64,000 nt of DNA from Aureibaculum flavum (GCF_016406085.1 NZ_JAEHFJ010000002.1:496001-560000), one strand, 5' to 3'. Positions 37,177 through 46,619 are shown, numbered from the stretch's first letter. The notes: generated from the letters alone by a model not told the origin. Made by a program: numbers and translations.

Positions 37177-40100
37177 TTAAAATTGGATATCAATTCCTAA
37201 AGAGATTGTCTTAGCTGCTGGAGTCATTGCATCGTAAGTTCCATTAACAGCTTGTTCTGGATCCATATACAAATCTTTATCCTTTGTAAATGTCAACAAA
37301 TTGGTTCCTCTTAAATATACTTTAACAGAATTTAAATTTAAAGCAGATATGGCAGTTGTAGGAATAGTATATGCCAGTGTTAAATCTCTTAAACGAATAA
37401 AACTACCGTCATATAACCATCTTGATGTATTACTTTCACCGCTTCCAGGGCTACCACCCCACACGTGCATTGGCAATAATGCATCCGTTTTACCAGGCAC
37501 CCATCTGTTATCAAAAGCCCATGTAGCTGTACTTCTAGGGGTTAACCGTCCATCAGCCAAACTACCACGTGCTCTACTATCAAATATATAGTTACCAGAT
37601 GAGTAATTAAAGCTAGCATCTAGTGAAAATCCTTTATATGTCATTGATGAATTGAACCCTCCATAAAGATCTGGGCTAGCTGACCGGCCATCTAAAAAGC
37701 GTTCAGCATCGCCTAAACTATTTGTAATCGTAGTTTTAGATTCATCTGTATACCATTGAATTTGACCTGTATCAGCATCAATACCTGCAAATCCGTATAA
37801 GTAAAACGATTGAAAATCTTCACCCTGTTGTCTTCTAAACTGACCTGAATTATAATTTTCTGTTAATTTAGTAATCTCATTTTTTAAGAAAGTGGCATTA
37901 ACACCAACGTTCCATTGAAATTCACCTGAAGCAATAATATCAGCATTTAAAGAAAATTCCATACCTGAATTCATCATTTCCCCATAATTCTGCGTGATTG
38001 AAGAAAATCCGGTAGTACGAGAAATAGGAACATTTAAAAGAAGATCAGATGAGGTTCTTTTAAAGTACTCAACAGTACCATTTACTCTAGAGAAAATTCC
38101 AAAATCTAATCCAATATTAAAATTTTGTTGAGTTTCCCATGTTAAATCTGGGTTTCCTATTTGATCAGGTATACCTCCTGGACTACCGTCATAATCTTGA
38201 CCATATGTGTACAACCCTTGTGATGGAAAATTACCAATTGAAGCATTTCCTGTCAGTCCCCAAGAACTTCTAATTTTAAACATATTTAAAAAACCTACAT
38301 CTTTAAGAAAATCTTCTTTGCTTATTATCCAACTACCTCCAACAGAGTAGAAGGTTCCCCATCTATTATCTGCTCCGAAACGTGATGAACCATCTCTTCT
38401 AATACTAGAAGATAAAAAATACTTTCCGTCATAATTATAGTTGGCTCTCGCGAACATTGATGCAAACGTATATTCAGTTTTAGAACCACTGATTCCAAAT
38501 TCTGCCGATGCACTATTCAATGTTCTCAATTTGTCATTCGGAAACTGTGTTCCAGAAGCACCGTGTGCTTCTCTAATAGATTCTTGAGCTTCATAACCCG
38601 CTAACAAACTAATATTATGATTATCAGCAACCTCAACACTATAATCTAAAGTCTGAGTACCTACCCAGCTTTTATCTGTAACTGTAGCATTGCTTGCAAA
38701 TCCTCCTGATGATTCCGAACCACCATACCTTGGTGTATTATATTGATATGTACCCGCATTAATTACATCAAAATTCCATTGAGATCGGAATTTTAAATTT
38801 TTCATTAATTTGATATTAACAGCAAAAGTATTCGTAATTCTCATTTGCGAGATTTTACGTTCATCATCTCCACTTAATGCTCCAACAGGATTTGGGCTAA
38901 TTGGAAAATAGTCTCTATGTTCCCCGTTAAATCTTCCTGATTCATCATAAATGGGGATTAATGGAGATAATTCTAAAGAAACTTTAAACGGATTAGTCCA
39001 TGAACCTCCGTCGTTAAAAGTATTTGAAACCATATCAGCAACTGCTATATTGTTTTCAATTGTTATATAATCATTCACATCAAATGATAAATTAGCACGT
39101 GCACTCAATCTTTTAAAATCTGATCCAAGAACGAAACTCTCTTGATCATAATAACTTCCAGAAAAGAAGTACCTTACACTTTCTGTTCCTCCTCTAGCAC
39201 TTAAATCATAACTTTGAGTTAATCCCACTCGTGTAATAGCATCTAACCAATCAGTATCTGTTGGCTGCCCCGTTGAAGGATCTATTAATTGTGTAAATGT
39301 ATTATCGAACCTTGCTTGTGCTTCGGCAGGTGTGTCTCCTCTATTAATATATCCTTCAAGGTATAATTGTGTATATTGTTCTGCATTAATAGGTTTCAAA
39401 ATATTCTTTGAAGCTACTGAACTAAAACCAGCTAAGGATTTAAAAGAAAAGACAGGCTTTCCTGATTTTCCTGATTTTGTAGTAATTAAAATTACACCGT
39501 TAGCTCCTCTAGACCCATAAATGGCAGTGGAAGCAGCATCTTTCAACACTGTTACAGATTCTATATCATTCGGGTTAATAGCTGACATTACATTAGAACT
39601 TCTACCGTCATTATCATTACTCGCAATACTACCAGACTGCACAGGAATTCCATCTATAACATATAAAGGATCACTTGACGCCGTAATTGATCCGATTCCT
39701 CGAATTCTAACTGAAGTATTTGCACCCGGTGCACCATCAATTGCAGATGCTTGTAAACCAGCCATGCTACCTCGCAATGCCTGCTCAAAGGTAGAAACTG
39801 GAACTTGTTCCAACATTTTACTTTTAACAACACCTACAGATCCAGTAAGTGATTCTTTACTTTGTGTACCATATCCTACAATCATAACCTCATCTAAAGC
39901 AGCTGCATCTTCTTTCATTATCACATTTATCACTGTTTTATTACCAACGACTACCTTTTGATCTACCATACCCAGATAAGAGAACAATAATGTAGCCCCA
40001 ACTGTTACGTTAATAGTAAACTTACCATCAAAATCACTTTGAGTACCTCTACTTGTACCCTCAACAATAACACTAACTCCAATTAACAACTCACCTGATT

Positions 40101-40512
40101 CACTTTTTACAGTACCCGTGATTTCGTTTTCCTGAACTTCTAAATCATTCTGAATTGTAGTATTTTGACCTATTTTTTTTTGCTTTTTAACAATAATTTG
40201 TTTGCCAATTATTTTATAGCTCAAATCAGTGTTTCGAAAAGCATTATCTAAAATTGCGGTTACTTCAACATTTTTAAGTTTAATTGAGACTTTTTTATCT
40301 GCATTCAAAACATTGTCTTTGTAAAAAAACACATACTCTGCAGAGTTTTGAATCTCCTTAAACAATTGCTTTATCGTTATATCTTTTACGTTAATATCTA
40401 TCTTAGTCTGCCCTGCAACGGAATTTGCATAAACCGAAGTAAGTCCAAAACTGATAAATAGTAAAAATACCCTCATAATGGTTAAAGTTACGCTCCTTAT
40501 ATTTTTTTTCAT
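37177..40512 (-). CDS. SusC/RagA TonB-dependent outer-membrane transporter (first pair)
   Basis: An 1111-residue transporter with signal peptide, STN domain (INVKDITIKQLFKEIQ), regulatory-like domain (ITGTVKSESGELLIGVSVI), plug (LDEVMIVGYGTQSKESLTGS) and barrel ending LGIDIQF. It is the first transporter after the sigma/anti-sigma genes, and with its STN domain it is the obvious signal input to the FecR-like protein. Imports the locus substrate across the outer membrane using TonB energy. Its N-terminal 220 residues resemble those of the second SusC closely, while the barrels differ. Confidence 0.93.
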   Translation of the reverse strand: MKKNIRSVTLTIMRVFLLFISFGLTSVYANSVAGQTKIDINVKDITIKQLFKEIQNSAEYVFFYKDNVLNADKKVSIKLKNVEVTAILDNAFRNTDLSYKIIGKQIIVKKQKKIGQNTTIQNDLEVQENEITGTVKSESGELLIGVSVIVEGTSRGTQSDFDGKFTINVTVGATLLFSYLGMVDQKVVVGNKTVINVIMKEDAAALDEVMIVGYGTQSKESLTGSVGVVKSKMLEQVPVSTFEQALRGSMAGLQASAIDGAPGANTSVRIRGIGSITASSDPLYVIDGIPVQSGSIASNDNDGRSSNVMSAINPNDIESVTVLKDAASTAIYGSRGANGVILITTKSGKSGKPVFSFKSLAGFSSVASKNILKPINAEQYTQLYLEGYINRGDTPAEAQARFDNTFTQLIDPSTGQPTDTDWLDAITRVGLTQSYDLSARGGTESVRYFFSGSYYDQESFVLGSDFKRLSARANLSFDVNDYITIENNIAVADMVSNTFNDGGSWTNPFKVSLELSPLIPIYDESGRFNGEHRDYFPISPNPVGALSGDDERKISQMRITNTFAVNIKLMKNLKFRSQWNFDVINAGTYQYNTPRYGGSESSGGFASNATVTDKSWVGTQTLDYSVEVADNHNISLLAGYEAQESIREAHGASGTQFPNDKLRTLNSASAEFGISGSKTEYTFASMFARANYNYDGKYFLSSSIRRDGSSRFGADNRWGTFYSVGGSWIISKEDFLKDVGFLNMFKIRSSWGLTGNASIGNFPSQGLYTYGQDYDGSPGGIPDQIGNPDLTWETQQNFNIGLDFGIFSRVNGTVEYFKRTSSDLLLNVPISRTTGFSSITQNYGEMMNSGMEFSLNADIIASGEFQWNVGVNATFLKNEITKLTENYNSGQFRRQQGEDFQSFYLYGFAGIDADTGQIQWYTDESKTTITNSLGDAERFLDGRSASPDLYGGFNSSMTYKGFSLDASFNYSSGNYIFDSRARGSLADGRLTPRSTATWAFDNRWVPGKTDALLPMHVWGGSPGSGESNTSRWLYDGSFIRLRDLTLAYTIPTTAISALNLNSVKVYLRGTNLLTFTKDKDLYMDPEQAVNGTYDAMTPAAKTISLGIDIQF

Positions 40513-40530
40513 ATTTTTGCATTTGGTTAG

Positions 40531-40602
40531 TTAATCTTGTTGTTTTTTAGCAACAATTTTAATTTTTAATAAGCTGGAAGATGCTCGAACATCTTCCGGC
40601 TT
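40531..40602. promoter_or_regulatory. Double-hairpin leader upstream of the first susC
   Basis: This is the counterpart of the leader at 35602-35666. A 13-bp inverted repeat with one mismatch and the same ctcgaa loop lies at 40571-40602, and a smaller 6-bp stem at 40537-40556, followed on the minus strand by the shared GATTAAC-AACCAAAT-CAAAAA stretch before the ATG. The stems share nearly identical sequence with the other copy. On the plus strand it is followed by four Ts only. Confidence 0.6.
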
Positions 40603-40645
40603 TTCATTAATTCAAATAAATGGTTTCATATCATATATTAAAAGT

Positions 40646-41695
40646 TTAGATGTTAGTATTTATTTTTAAAATTCCTTCTTCTAAATTGGCACTTTCTTCT
40701 ATTGTCTGTATTACTTTATCAAGGTCTTCGTTTAAATTCAATAGTCCAGAAAAAGTTTCATGCATTAAAGAATTATCTGTTAATTCAATTTGAACATTAT
40801 AGTGTCTTGATAGTTTTTTCAAAATAAAATCTAATTCATCTTTATTAAAAATTAAGACTCCATCTCTCCAAGAGAAATAATTATCAACATTTACTTTTTT
40901 TGATATTATGCTTTTCTTACTCTTATTGTAATTAGCCAACGTACCTGGAGTAATTTTTATCTTATCACGATTTCTTTTTGACGAAGAGTTATTATGATAA
41001 CTTATTTGTACACTTCCACTTTTAAGAACAGTATTAATATCATTTTCATCCTTATAATCAGAAACTCCAAATACAGTACCTAAAACTCTAACTTCCTGAC
41101 TATTAGAAACTACAACAAATGGTTTCTTTTTATTATGTGCTACATCAAATATTGCTTCCCCTTCCAAATAAACTTCTCTTTTCTCACCATTGAATACAGG
41201 AGGATAAACTAATTTAGAACCGGAATTCAACCATATAATACTTCCGTCTGAAAGTTTAATTTTTGATCTTTTCCCATAAGGCACAATCAACGTATTATAT
41301 GTAATCTCATTATTTTTAGACACCTCTTGCTCAACAACCTCTGTACTACCAACTGTAATTTTTTTTCCATTACTTGAGTAATCAATTGTTGTTAGCTTTT
41401 CATCTACTTTATGATTTTCTCCTTGGCCTAATATTAATGTAACATCAGTTGAATTACTATCTTCTCCATTTGAAGATTTCACATAATCAATAATTGAAGG
41501 TGTAGGTTCATTACTAGAATAAAGACTCAACACTATTATTATACTTATGGAAGCTGCAACACCAATTAAAGATGCGAGTCTCTTTTTTTTAATTTTATCC
41601 TTACGGACAGAATTGAAAATTTTATTCTTTACATGTAATTTCTCGTTTTCAGAAATTGGAGAAATATTCATTTCACTGTTTCTTTTATCTTTCAT
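40646..41695 (-). CDS. FecR-family anti-sigma factor
   Basis: A 349-residue protein with a cytoplasmic N-terminal segment, one membrane helix (LIGVAASISIIIVLSLYS, about 43-60), a periplasmic FecR domain (IVPYGKRSKIKLSDGSIIWL, EVYLEGEAIFDVAH) and a C-terminal DUF4974-like region (DELDFILKKLSRHYNVQIEL). Such proteins sense SusC STN domains and hold or activate the ECF sigma factor. It is 110 bp downstream of the sigma gene and upstream of the first susC, the standard order for a sigma-regulated utilisation locus. Confidence 0.92.
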   Translation of the reverse strand: MKDKRNSEMNISPISENEKLHVKNKIFNSVRKDKIKKKRLASLIGVAASISIIIVLSLYSSNEPTPSIIDYVKSSNGEDSNSTDVTLILGQGENHKVDEKLTTIDYSSNGKKITVGSTEVVEQEVSKNNEITYNTLIVPYGKRSKIKLSDGSIIWLNSGSKLVYPPVFNGEKREVYLEGEAIFDVAHNKKKPFVVVSNSQEVRVLGTVFGVSDYKDENDINTVLKSGSVQISYHNNSSSKRNRDKIKITPGTLANYNKSKKSIISKKVNVDNYFSWRDGVLIFNKDELDFILKKLSRHYNVQIELTDNSLMHETFSGLLNLNEDLDKVIQTIEESANLEEGILKINTNI

Positions 41696-41804
41696 TTTTT
41701 CTAATCATATTGATAATTCTTTTAGATTTGAATCATCAAACCCTCTACTTATAAGAAGGTACTTTATCAATTTTTATAGACAGGTTATTCTATTACCTAA
41801 GGAA

Positions 41805-42461
41805 TTAATTATAGAACCTGTGTTTTCTCAGCATTTTTATTGCTCTATAAACTGTAGTTCTTGCAGTTGCTATAGTAACTTCCATAATTTCAGAAATTTC
41901 TTCATATTTTTTTTCTTGATTAAACCTCAGGTATAAACTTCGTCTTTGGTTTTTAGTTAATGTACTCAAAGCTGAAGATAGCTTTGTATTCTGCTCTGCA
42001 ATGTGTTCTTTTTGAATCAACTTGTCTTCTGGTGATTTTGCATAGTTTCCTTTGGCTGAATGAATTGATTCATCAAAATCCTTGTTTATCAATACTGCCT
42101 TATTTTTATATTTTTTATTAATTTTTCTCTTCAACGATTTAAATAGGTAGTATTTTACATTGTTTGTCGTAGAAAGTTTTTTTCTGTATTTATATAAATC
42201 AACAAAAAGATCATGGATACAATCCATTATATGCCCTCGATCTTGAGAATGTTGTACACCGTATGAAAATAAAGCTTCAATATGTTGATCATAAAGTTCT
42301 CCTAAGGCTGACTCATGTCCTTCCCTTAATCTGTTCCAGACTAAATTTTCAGAATTATTTACAACAAACATATTGGCATTCTCTAATTCGAAGTCATAAT
42401 TTTCCCTGTTAGGGCTTAAAGTACTTTTATCGATTAAATATGAATGTCCAGATTTTCGCAT
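41805..42461 (-). CDS. ECF sigma-70 factor (FecI/RpoE type)
   Basis: A 218-residue sigma factor. Region 2 includes LYDQHIEALFSYGVQHSQD and IMDCIHDLFVDLYKYR; region 4 includes LTKNQRRSLYLRFNQEKKYEEIS and the helix-turn-helix VTIATARTTVYRAIKMLRKH. The first 30 residues are poorly conserved, and Met31 is an alternative start. With the FecR-like partner downstream it should control the locus in response to transporter occupancy. No binding site could be assigned. Confidence 0.9.
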   Translation of the reverse strand: MRKSGHSYLIDKSTLSPNRENYDFELENANMFVVNNSENLVWNRLREGHESALGELYDQHIEALFSYGVQHSQDRGHIMDCIHDLFVDLYKYRKKLSTTNNVKYYLFKSLKRKINKKYKNKAVLINKDFDESIHSAKGNYAKSPEDKLIQKEHIAEQNTKLSSALSTLTKNQRRSLYLRFNQEKKYEEISEIMEVTIATARTTVYRAIKMLRKHRFYN

Positions 42462-43048
42462 AAATTGTTCTTTGTTAGATATCTCTATTTAATTATAAGC
42501 AATCAATTTTCGTTTTATAGACAAAAAATTATTTTTTTTTATAAAATCTTTGAATTATTATCAAAATATAACAAAAAAACATATCATTATTACTAAATGT
42601 ACAAATATTAAAACAAATTGTTTTTTAATCCAATACCGAAACATCAAAAGGCAATAATTAGAAATATGTTTTTCGTAAAAATACTTAAAATTTTATGATT
42701 TATAAATAACTAAACTGTTATTAACTTAAATTATAAATATCATAATATGTATTTTATTGCATTTTTATCAAATTTAATACGTAGTCTTTTAACCAAAACC
42801 AAGGTTAATAAAAAGCTCTGAGCTAGAATTTATACTATTTTAAAAAAGAAATTATGAAGCTTTAATATTACGAAGTGCACAATCACCCAATTCATTTAGT
42901 CTCTAATAGTACAATTGTAGATGTCTTGTCCTGAAATATGGCTACAGGTTAATCCCGAATTTTCGGGAGAATTTAGCTGATAATTTATATACTATATTTG
43001 GTCTTTTATAATCTATAAAAAATGTGTAATCTTACTTCGTTGTATAAA
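42462..43048. other. Intergenic stretch without genes
   Basis: This 587-bp AT-rich region upstream of the sigma gene shows no coding frame I believe. It contains one small perfect palindrome, 7-bp arms tcccgaa/ttcggga with a 2-nt loop at 42953-42968, preceded by a non-AT-rich patch (tgtcctgaaatatggctacagg) that stands out from its surroundings and could be an insertion-element relic. The promoter of the sigma operon should lie here, but no convincing match to the Bacteroidetes -7 TAnnTTTG was found. Confidence 0.5.
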
Positions 43049-43564
43049 TTAATTGCATTTTTTGCTATTCCATTCGTCATTTTCCTTCCAAATCTTTTCT
43101 TCATCACTTATCTCGAAACAATAGTTATTTAGAGCATCAATCAACTCTGAAAAACTTGAGGATTTTTCGACTTTATGCAATAAAAAGTCCACTTCAACAT
43201 ATTGTGTTAAAATGTCATCATCTTTCTCAATACAATTTTTGATTTTTGTTTTTAATTTGGTTAGTTTGTAAATTCCTTTTTTTTCCCAAACTAAATTCAC
43301 TTCAAATGAAGGGTTGTAAATCGTTTTCGCCAAAAATATATTCCATTTAGTATTTTTGAATTTTTCAGTTTTCTGTTCTAAATTCCAAATATTCATTTCA
43401 CTGGAGTACATTTCCGAATCATTGTTGTCCTGAATCAAACTGTAAGCACTTGATCTTTTGAAGTATTTGATGGTTTCACTATTAATAATTTCAACTCCCC
43501 TATTTTTAAAGATAGAAATTAAGGGTAAAATGGGTGTATCTGAAGATTGATTTGTTTTTGTCAT
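43049..43564 (-). CDS. Hypothetical protein, 171 residues
   Basis: The frame extends to a GTG at 43579, but the ATG at 43564 (MTKTNQSSDTPILPLIS) is preferred. It is a soluble, charged protein with many Lys, Glu and Trp residues and no recognised motif, signal peptide or membrane helix. It lies downstream of the rhomboid gene, about 100 bp beyond the repeat end. Function unknown. Confidence 0.5.
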   Translation of the reverse strand: MTKTNQSSDTPILPLISIFKNRGVEIINSETIKYFKRSSAYSLIQDNNDSEMYSSEMNIWNLEQKTEKFKNTKWNIFLAKTIYNPSFEVNLVWEKKGIYKLTKLKTKIKNCIEKDDDILTQYVEVDFLLHKVEKSSSFSELIDALNNYCFEISDEEKIWKENDEWNSKKCN

Positions 43565-43663
43565 TTTACAATGTGCCACAACAATAGTATAAACGTATTT
43601 TTTTATACCAGTTATGTGTTTACTATATTTAATTGCTAAAAGTCTAGAGATTTAATTTAGTAT

Positions 43664-43940
43664 CACTTCAAATTTAGGCAATTGGTAGTTATGGTGCAAG
43701 AGGGGGATTATTAGTGTTTGTTAATGTTATTTATTAATTTTTCTTTACTTGTTAGTATCAATAGGCCACCAATTACAAAACCACTTATGAGGCCTCCTAT
43801 ATGAGCTGCATTATCGATACCGCTCATAAAGAAACCGACTAATAAATTTAAACCAGCATAAAGACCTAGTAGTATCCAAGTTATACCACGCATATAATTG
43901 GGGTAAATTTTAAAAATAGTAAAGGCTAATATGAGACCAA
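43664..43940. repeat. Long direct repeat, copy B (within and after the intact rhomboid gene)
   Basis: This is the partner of 13992-14271. It starts in the 3' flank of the rhomboid gene (cttcaaatttaggcaattgg) and extends into its last coding segment up to the LILAFTIF codons. Because here the sequence runs on into a complete rhomboid gene, this copy is the original one. It marks the right-hand boundary of the 29.7-kb interval between copies. Confidence 0.9.
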
Positions 43941-45258
43941 AAAGTCCAAAAATTGCTCCAGAAGCACCAACACTTATTGTATTTTCGTACCAATAAATAC
44001 TGGCTAAACTTGCGAGTATTCCACAAACAATAAAACTAATAAATAACCTTGTGTGACCCAACACATTTTCTAACAAACTACCTGCAAGACCAAGTCCGAA
44101 AAGATTCATTATTAAGTGCATGAGTCCACCATGAATAAAGACAGAAGTAAGTAGTCTCCAATATTCGTCATTTAAAACTTCAAATCTTCTATTTCCTCCA
44201 AATTCTAGTAATTCTTTAGCTGTTGGTGAAGCAATATTTATTCCTGAAAATGTCATTATTATAAAGACCAATATATTTAAAAGAATTAGAATGGCGGTCG
44301 CTTTATATGGTCCACGTGGATCAAGGAATTCTAATATATCCCTTAAATCATCTTCTTGGAGAGGTTTATCTTTCTTTAAATTATTAAGTTCATTTTGATC
44401 TATATTTGGAATTAAAATCATTATTAAAATAATCAAGGAAGCAATACCGAATGAACCGAAGATCCACGGGAATGTATTACCAAGCCTTTGATTGAAGTTA
44501 TCAAATTTAGGAATTAGAATTACTTGCTCTTTTTCGTTTACATTTGGATATGTATGTTTCATTGCTTCGATAAAACCATCTCTGGTGTCTGAATGGTTCA
44601 GTTTTTCGAAGTATTTTGCCTTATTAAAGTTATAGGACTGAAACTCAATTTCTGACTTTTTTATAAAGTTTCGGTATTGTGTATCTTTTTGACGTTCACT
44701 AATTCTATTGCTAAGATTCTTTTTGTATTGGACTCCATATGATACATCGTTTGAATTTTCAAAAGGGCACGAGAAATATATATAATAATTTAAATTTTCA
44801 TTGTTTCTACCTGAAGTACGAGCGGTTACATAAGAAAAAATTTTAGCCTTAGTTACATTAAAAGAATTGATTTGAAAATATTTTTCATTTTCAAAATCAC
44901 TCGTATAGTCAATACTATCTATTTCAATTAGGTCATAAGAGGCTTTTTCTAAATAATTTTGACTTACCATGAGCGGAGCAATTATAGCACCTACCATTGC
45001 AAATTGATATATAAAATAACCGTTACCACTTTTCCCTTTAATATTCAAAATTCGTAGCCTTCTTCGTAGCCAAATGAATATTGGAATCCATGGAAGTGCA
45101 AAGGGAATCCAGAAATTCAGTACGTCTTCTTTTAATGGAAGAATACCAAGTTTAATATCAAAAGTCCATCGAAAAATATTGTAAATAAGAATAGTTCCAA
45201 TTGAAACTATTAGAAATGGAAGGTAGATTTCTTGAAGTTTTATTTTATACTTGTTCAA
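43711..45258 (-). CDS. Rhomboid-family intramembrane serine protease with long N-terminal extension
   Basis: A 515-residue membrane protein. The C-terminal 200 residues form the rhomboid core: FIHGGLMHLIMNLFG with Asn385, GASGAIFGLFG with Ser433 and IDNAAHIGGLISG with His486, so the Ser/His dyad is complete. The first 310 residues are unusual: about three membrane segments (12-30, 46-64, 82-99), a soluble stretch of about 150 residues and a fourth helix at about 264-284. The usual rhomboid is 200-300 residues. Substrate unknown. A duplicated 3' piece of this gene is at 14048-14271. It lies 83 bp downstream of the integrase gene. Confidence 0.88.
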   Translation of the reverse strand: MNKYKIKLQEIYLPFLIVSIGTILIYNIFRWTFDIKLGILPLKEDVLNFWIPFALPWIPIFIWLRRRLRILNIKGKSGNGYFIYQFAMVGAIIAPLMVSQNYLEKASYDLIEIDSIDYTSDFENEKYFQINSFNVTKAKIFSYVTARTSGRNNENLNYYIYFSCPFENSNDVSYGVQYKKNLSNRISERQKDTQYRNFIKKSEIEFQSYNFNKAKYFEKLNHSDTRDGFIEAMKHTYPNVNEKEQVILIPKFDNFNQRLGNTFPWIFGSFGIASLIILIMILIPNIDQNELNNLKKDKPLQEDDLRDILEFLDPRGPYKATAILILLNILVFIIMTFSGINIASPTAKELLEFGGNRRFEVLNDEYWRLLTSVFIHGGLMHLIMNLFGLGLAGSLLENVLGHTRLFISFIVCGILASLASIYWYENTISVGASGAIFGLFGLILAFTIFKIYPNYMRGITWILLGLYAGLNLLVGFFMSGIDNAAHIGGLISGFVIGGLLILTSKEKLINNINKH

Positions 45259-45341
45259 TTCTGTGGGTTAAATTTAATTAATATCAGAAACTTTTGGTAT
45301 TTTCAAATTTAATGATTTTACACACTCATTTAAATAAAAAA

Positions 45342-46619
45342 TTAAGAAGAAATTTTATTTTCATTTGAAGCTAGACCAAGCTTAGATTTCAAAATGGACA
45401 TATCTTCACTAATTTTTCTTTCAATCACCCTTGCATAAATTTGTGTCGTTGCAATTTTTTTATGACCTAGTAATTTAGAAACAGTTTCAATTGGCACTCC
45501 ATTACTTAAAGTTACTGTAGTTGCAAAGGTATGTCGAGCCATATGAAAAGTAAGGTTCTTTTTAATACCGCAATAAAAAGCTACTTCTTTTAGATATTGA
45601 TTCAGTTTTTCATTTGTAATGACTGGGAATAATGTTCCTGATATTTGTGCCATTGGATGGTTATGATATTTAGTAATAAGTTTCAATGCCTTATCAAGAA
45701 TCGGCACTTTTATAGGAGATTTAGTTTTTTGACGATTAGTAAATATCCACTCATTACCATCAATTCCTTTTAGAATGTTTTGAGAAGTTAGATTCATTAT
45801 ATCCGAATATGATATACCGGTGTAGCAGCTAAAAACAAATAAATCTCTTACTCTTTCCAGGCGTTCAATAGGCAGTTCATATGTCTCTATACTTGACAGT
45901 TCATTATCTGTTAAAAACGGTCGTTCTCTTTTTTCGTAAGAGGGTTTCCATCTAATAAATGGGTCTCTGTCTAACCATTCTATATGATATCCAAGCGTTA
46001 CTATTTTTCGAAACCTTTGAATGTGTTTCATTACAGTATTATTACTCAATGTTTTTGGATGTCCTTTTGGCCAGTAACTTTGAAGGAAATTTGAAAAATC
46101 ACAAACAAACTTATAATCAAGTGCGTTTAAAAAGATATCAGTTGTTTTTTGATTCTTTTCAAGAAACTTATTAATATACCTCTCTGTTACTTCAAAATTT
46201 CGAATAGTACCACTTGCCAATTTATCTTTGGTGTTTTGAGAGTGGTATTCCATAAGATTTTGTAATGTTTTAGAATTACCTCCTTCACCCAAATAATTTG
46301 CCTTAATCAATTTCGCAGTTATGAGATTGCCCTTAAACTTCAAATCTTGATAACATTGAAAAAGTTGAGATTGAACTTGCGTTAAGTATTGATTGATTTG
46401 TCGAGCTTCAATAGAGTTACCTTTGGCTTTTTGAGTCTTTTGATTCCAAAGGGATAGTGAAACTTTTCTCTTCGTACTAATACTTACTCGTTTCTGATTT
46501 ACGGTTACTCTTGCATAAATAAGAGCTTGCTTGTTTTTTGCATTTTTTTGGTCTACCCAAAAAATAGCTGAGAATGTGTTTGTTGCACGCATAGTTGTCG
46601 TCTTTAAATTGTTAAACAT
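45342..46619 (-). CDS. Tyrosine recombinase (Bacteroidetes integrase, CTnDOT-like)
   Basis: A 425-residue integrase with an N-terminal arm-binding domain (IYARVTVNQKRVSIST), a SAM-like core-binding domain (about 118-215) and a catalytic domain. His359-x-x-Arg362 lies in TFHMARHTFATT, His386 in LLGHKKI and the nucleophile Tyr395 in TTQIYARV. The usual first catalytic Arg is Ser270 (CYTGISYSD), as in CTnDOT-type integrases that lack this Arg. The first Met at 46619 is followed by Met10 (46592), an alternative start. It lies beside a tRNA-Arg gene and a 17-bp copy of that tRNA's end, so it is probably the integrase of the adjoining element; it looks intact. Confidence 0.92.
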   Translation of the reverse strand: MFNNLKTTTMRATNTFSAIFWVDQKNAKNKQALIYARVTVNQKRVSISTKRKVSLSLWNQKTQKAKGNSIEARQINQYLTQVQSQLFQCYQDLKFKGNLITAKLIKANYLGEGGNSKTLQNLMEYHSQNTKDKLASGTIRNFEVTERYINKFLEKNQKTTDIFLNALDYKFVCDFSNFLQSYWPKGHPKTLSNNTVMKHIQRFRKIVTLGYHIEWLDRDPFIRWKPSYEKRERPFLTDNELSSIETYELPIERLERVRDLFVFSCYTGISYSDIMNLTSQNILKGIDGNEWIFTNRQKTKSPIKVPILDKALKLITKYHNHPMAQISGTLFPVITNEKLNQYLKEVAFYCGIKKNLTFHMARHTFATTVTLSNGVPIETVSKLLGHKKIATTQIYARVIERKISEDMSILKSKLGLASNENKISS

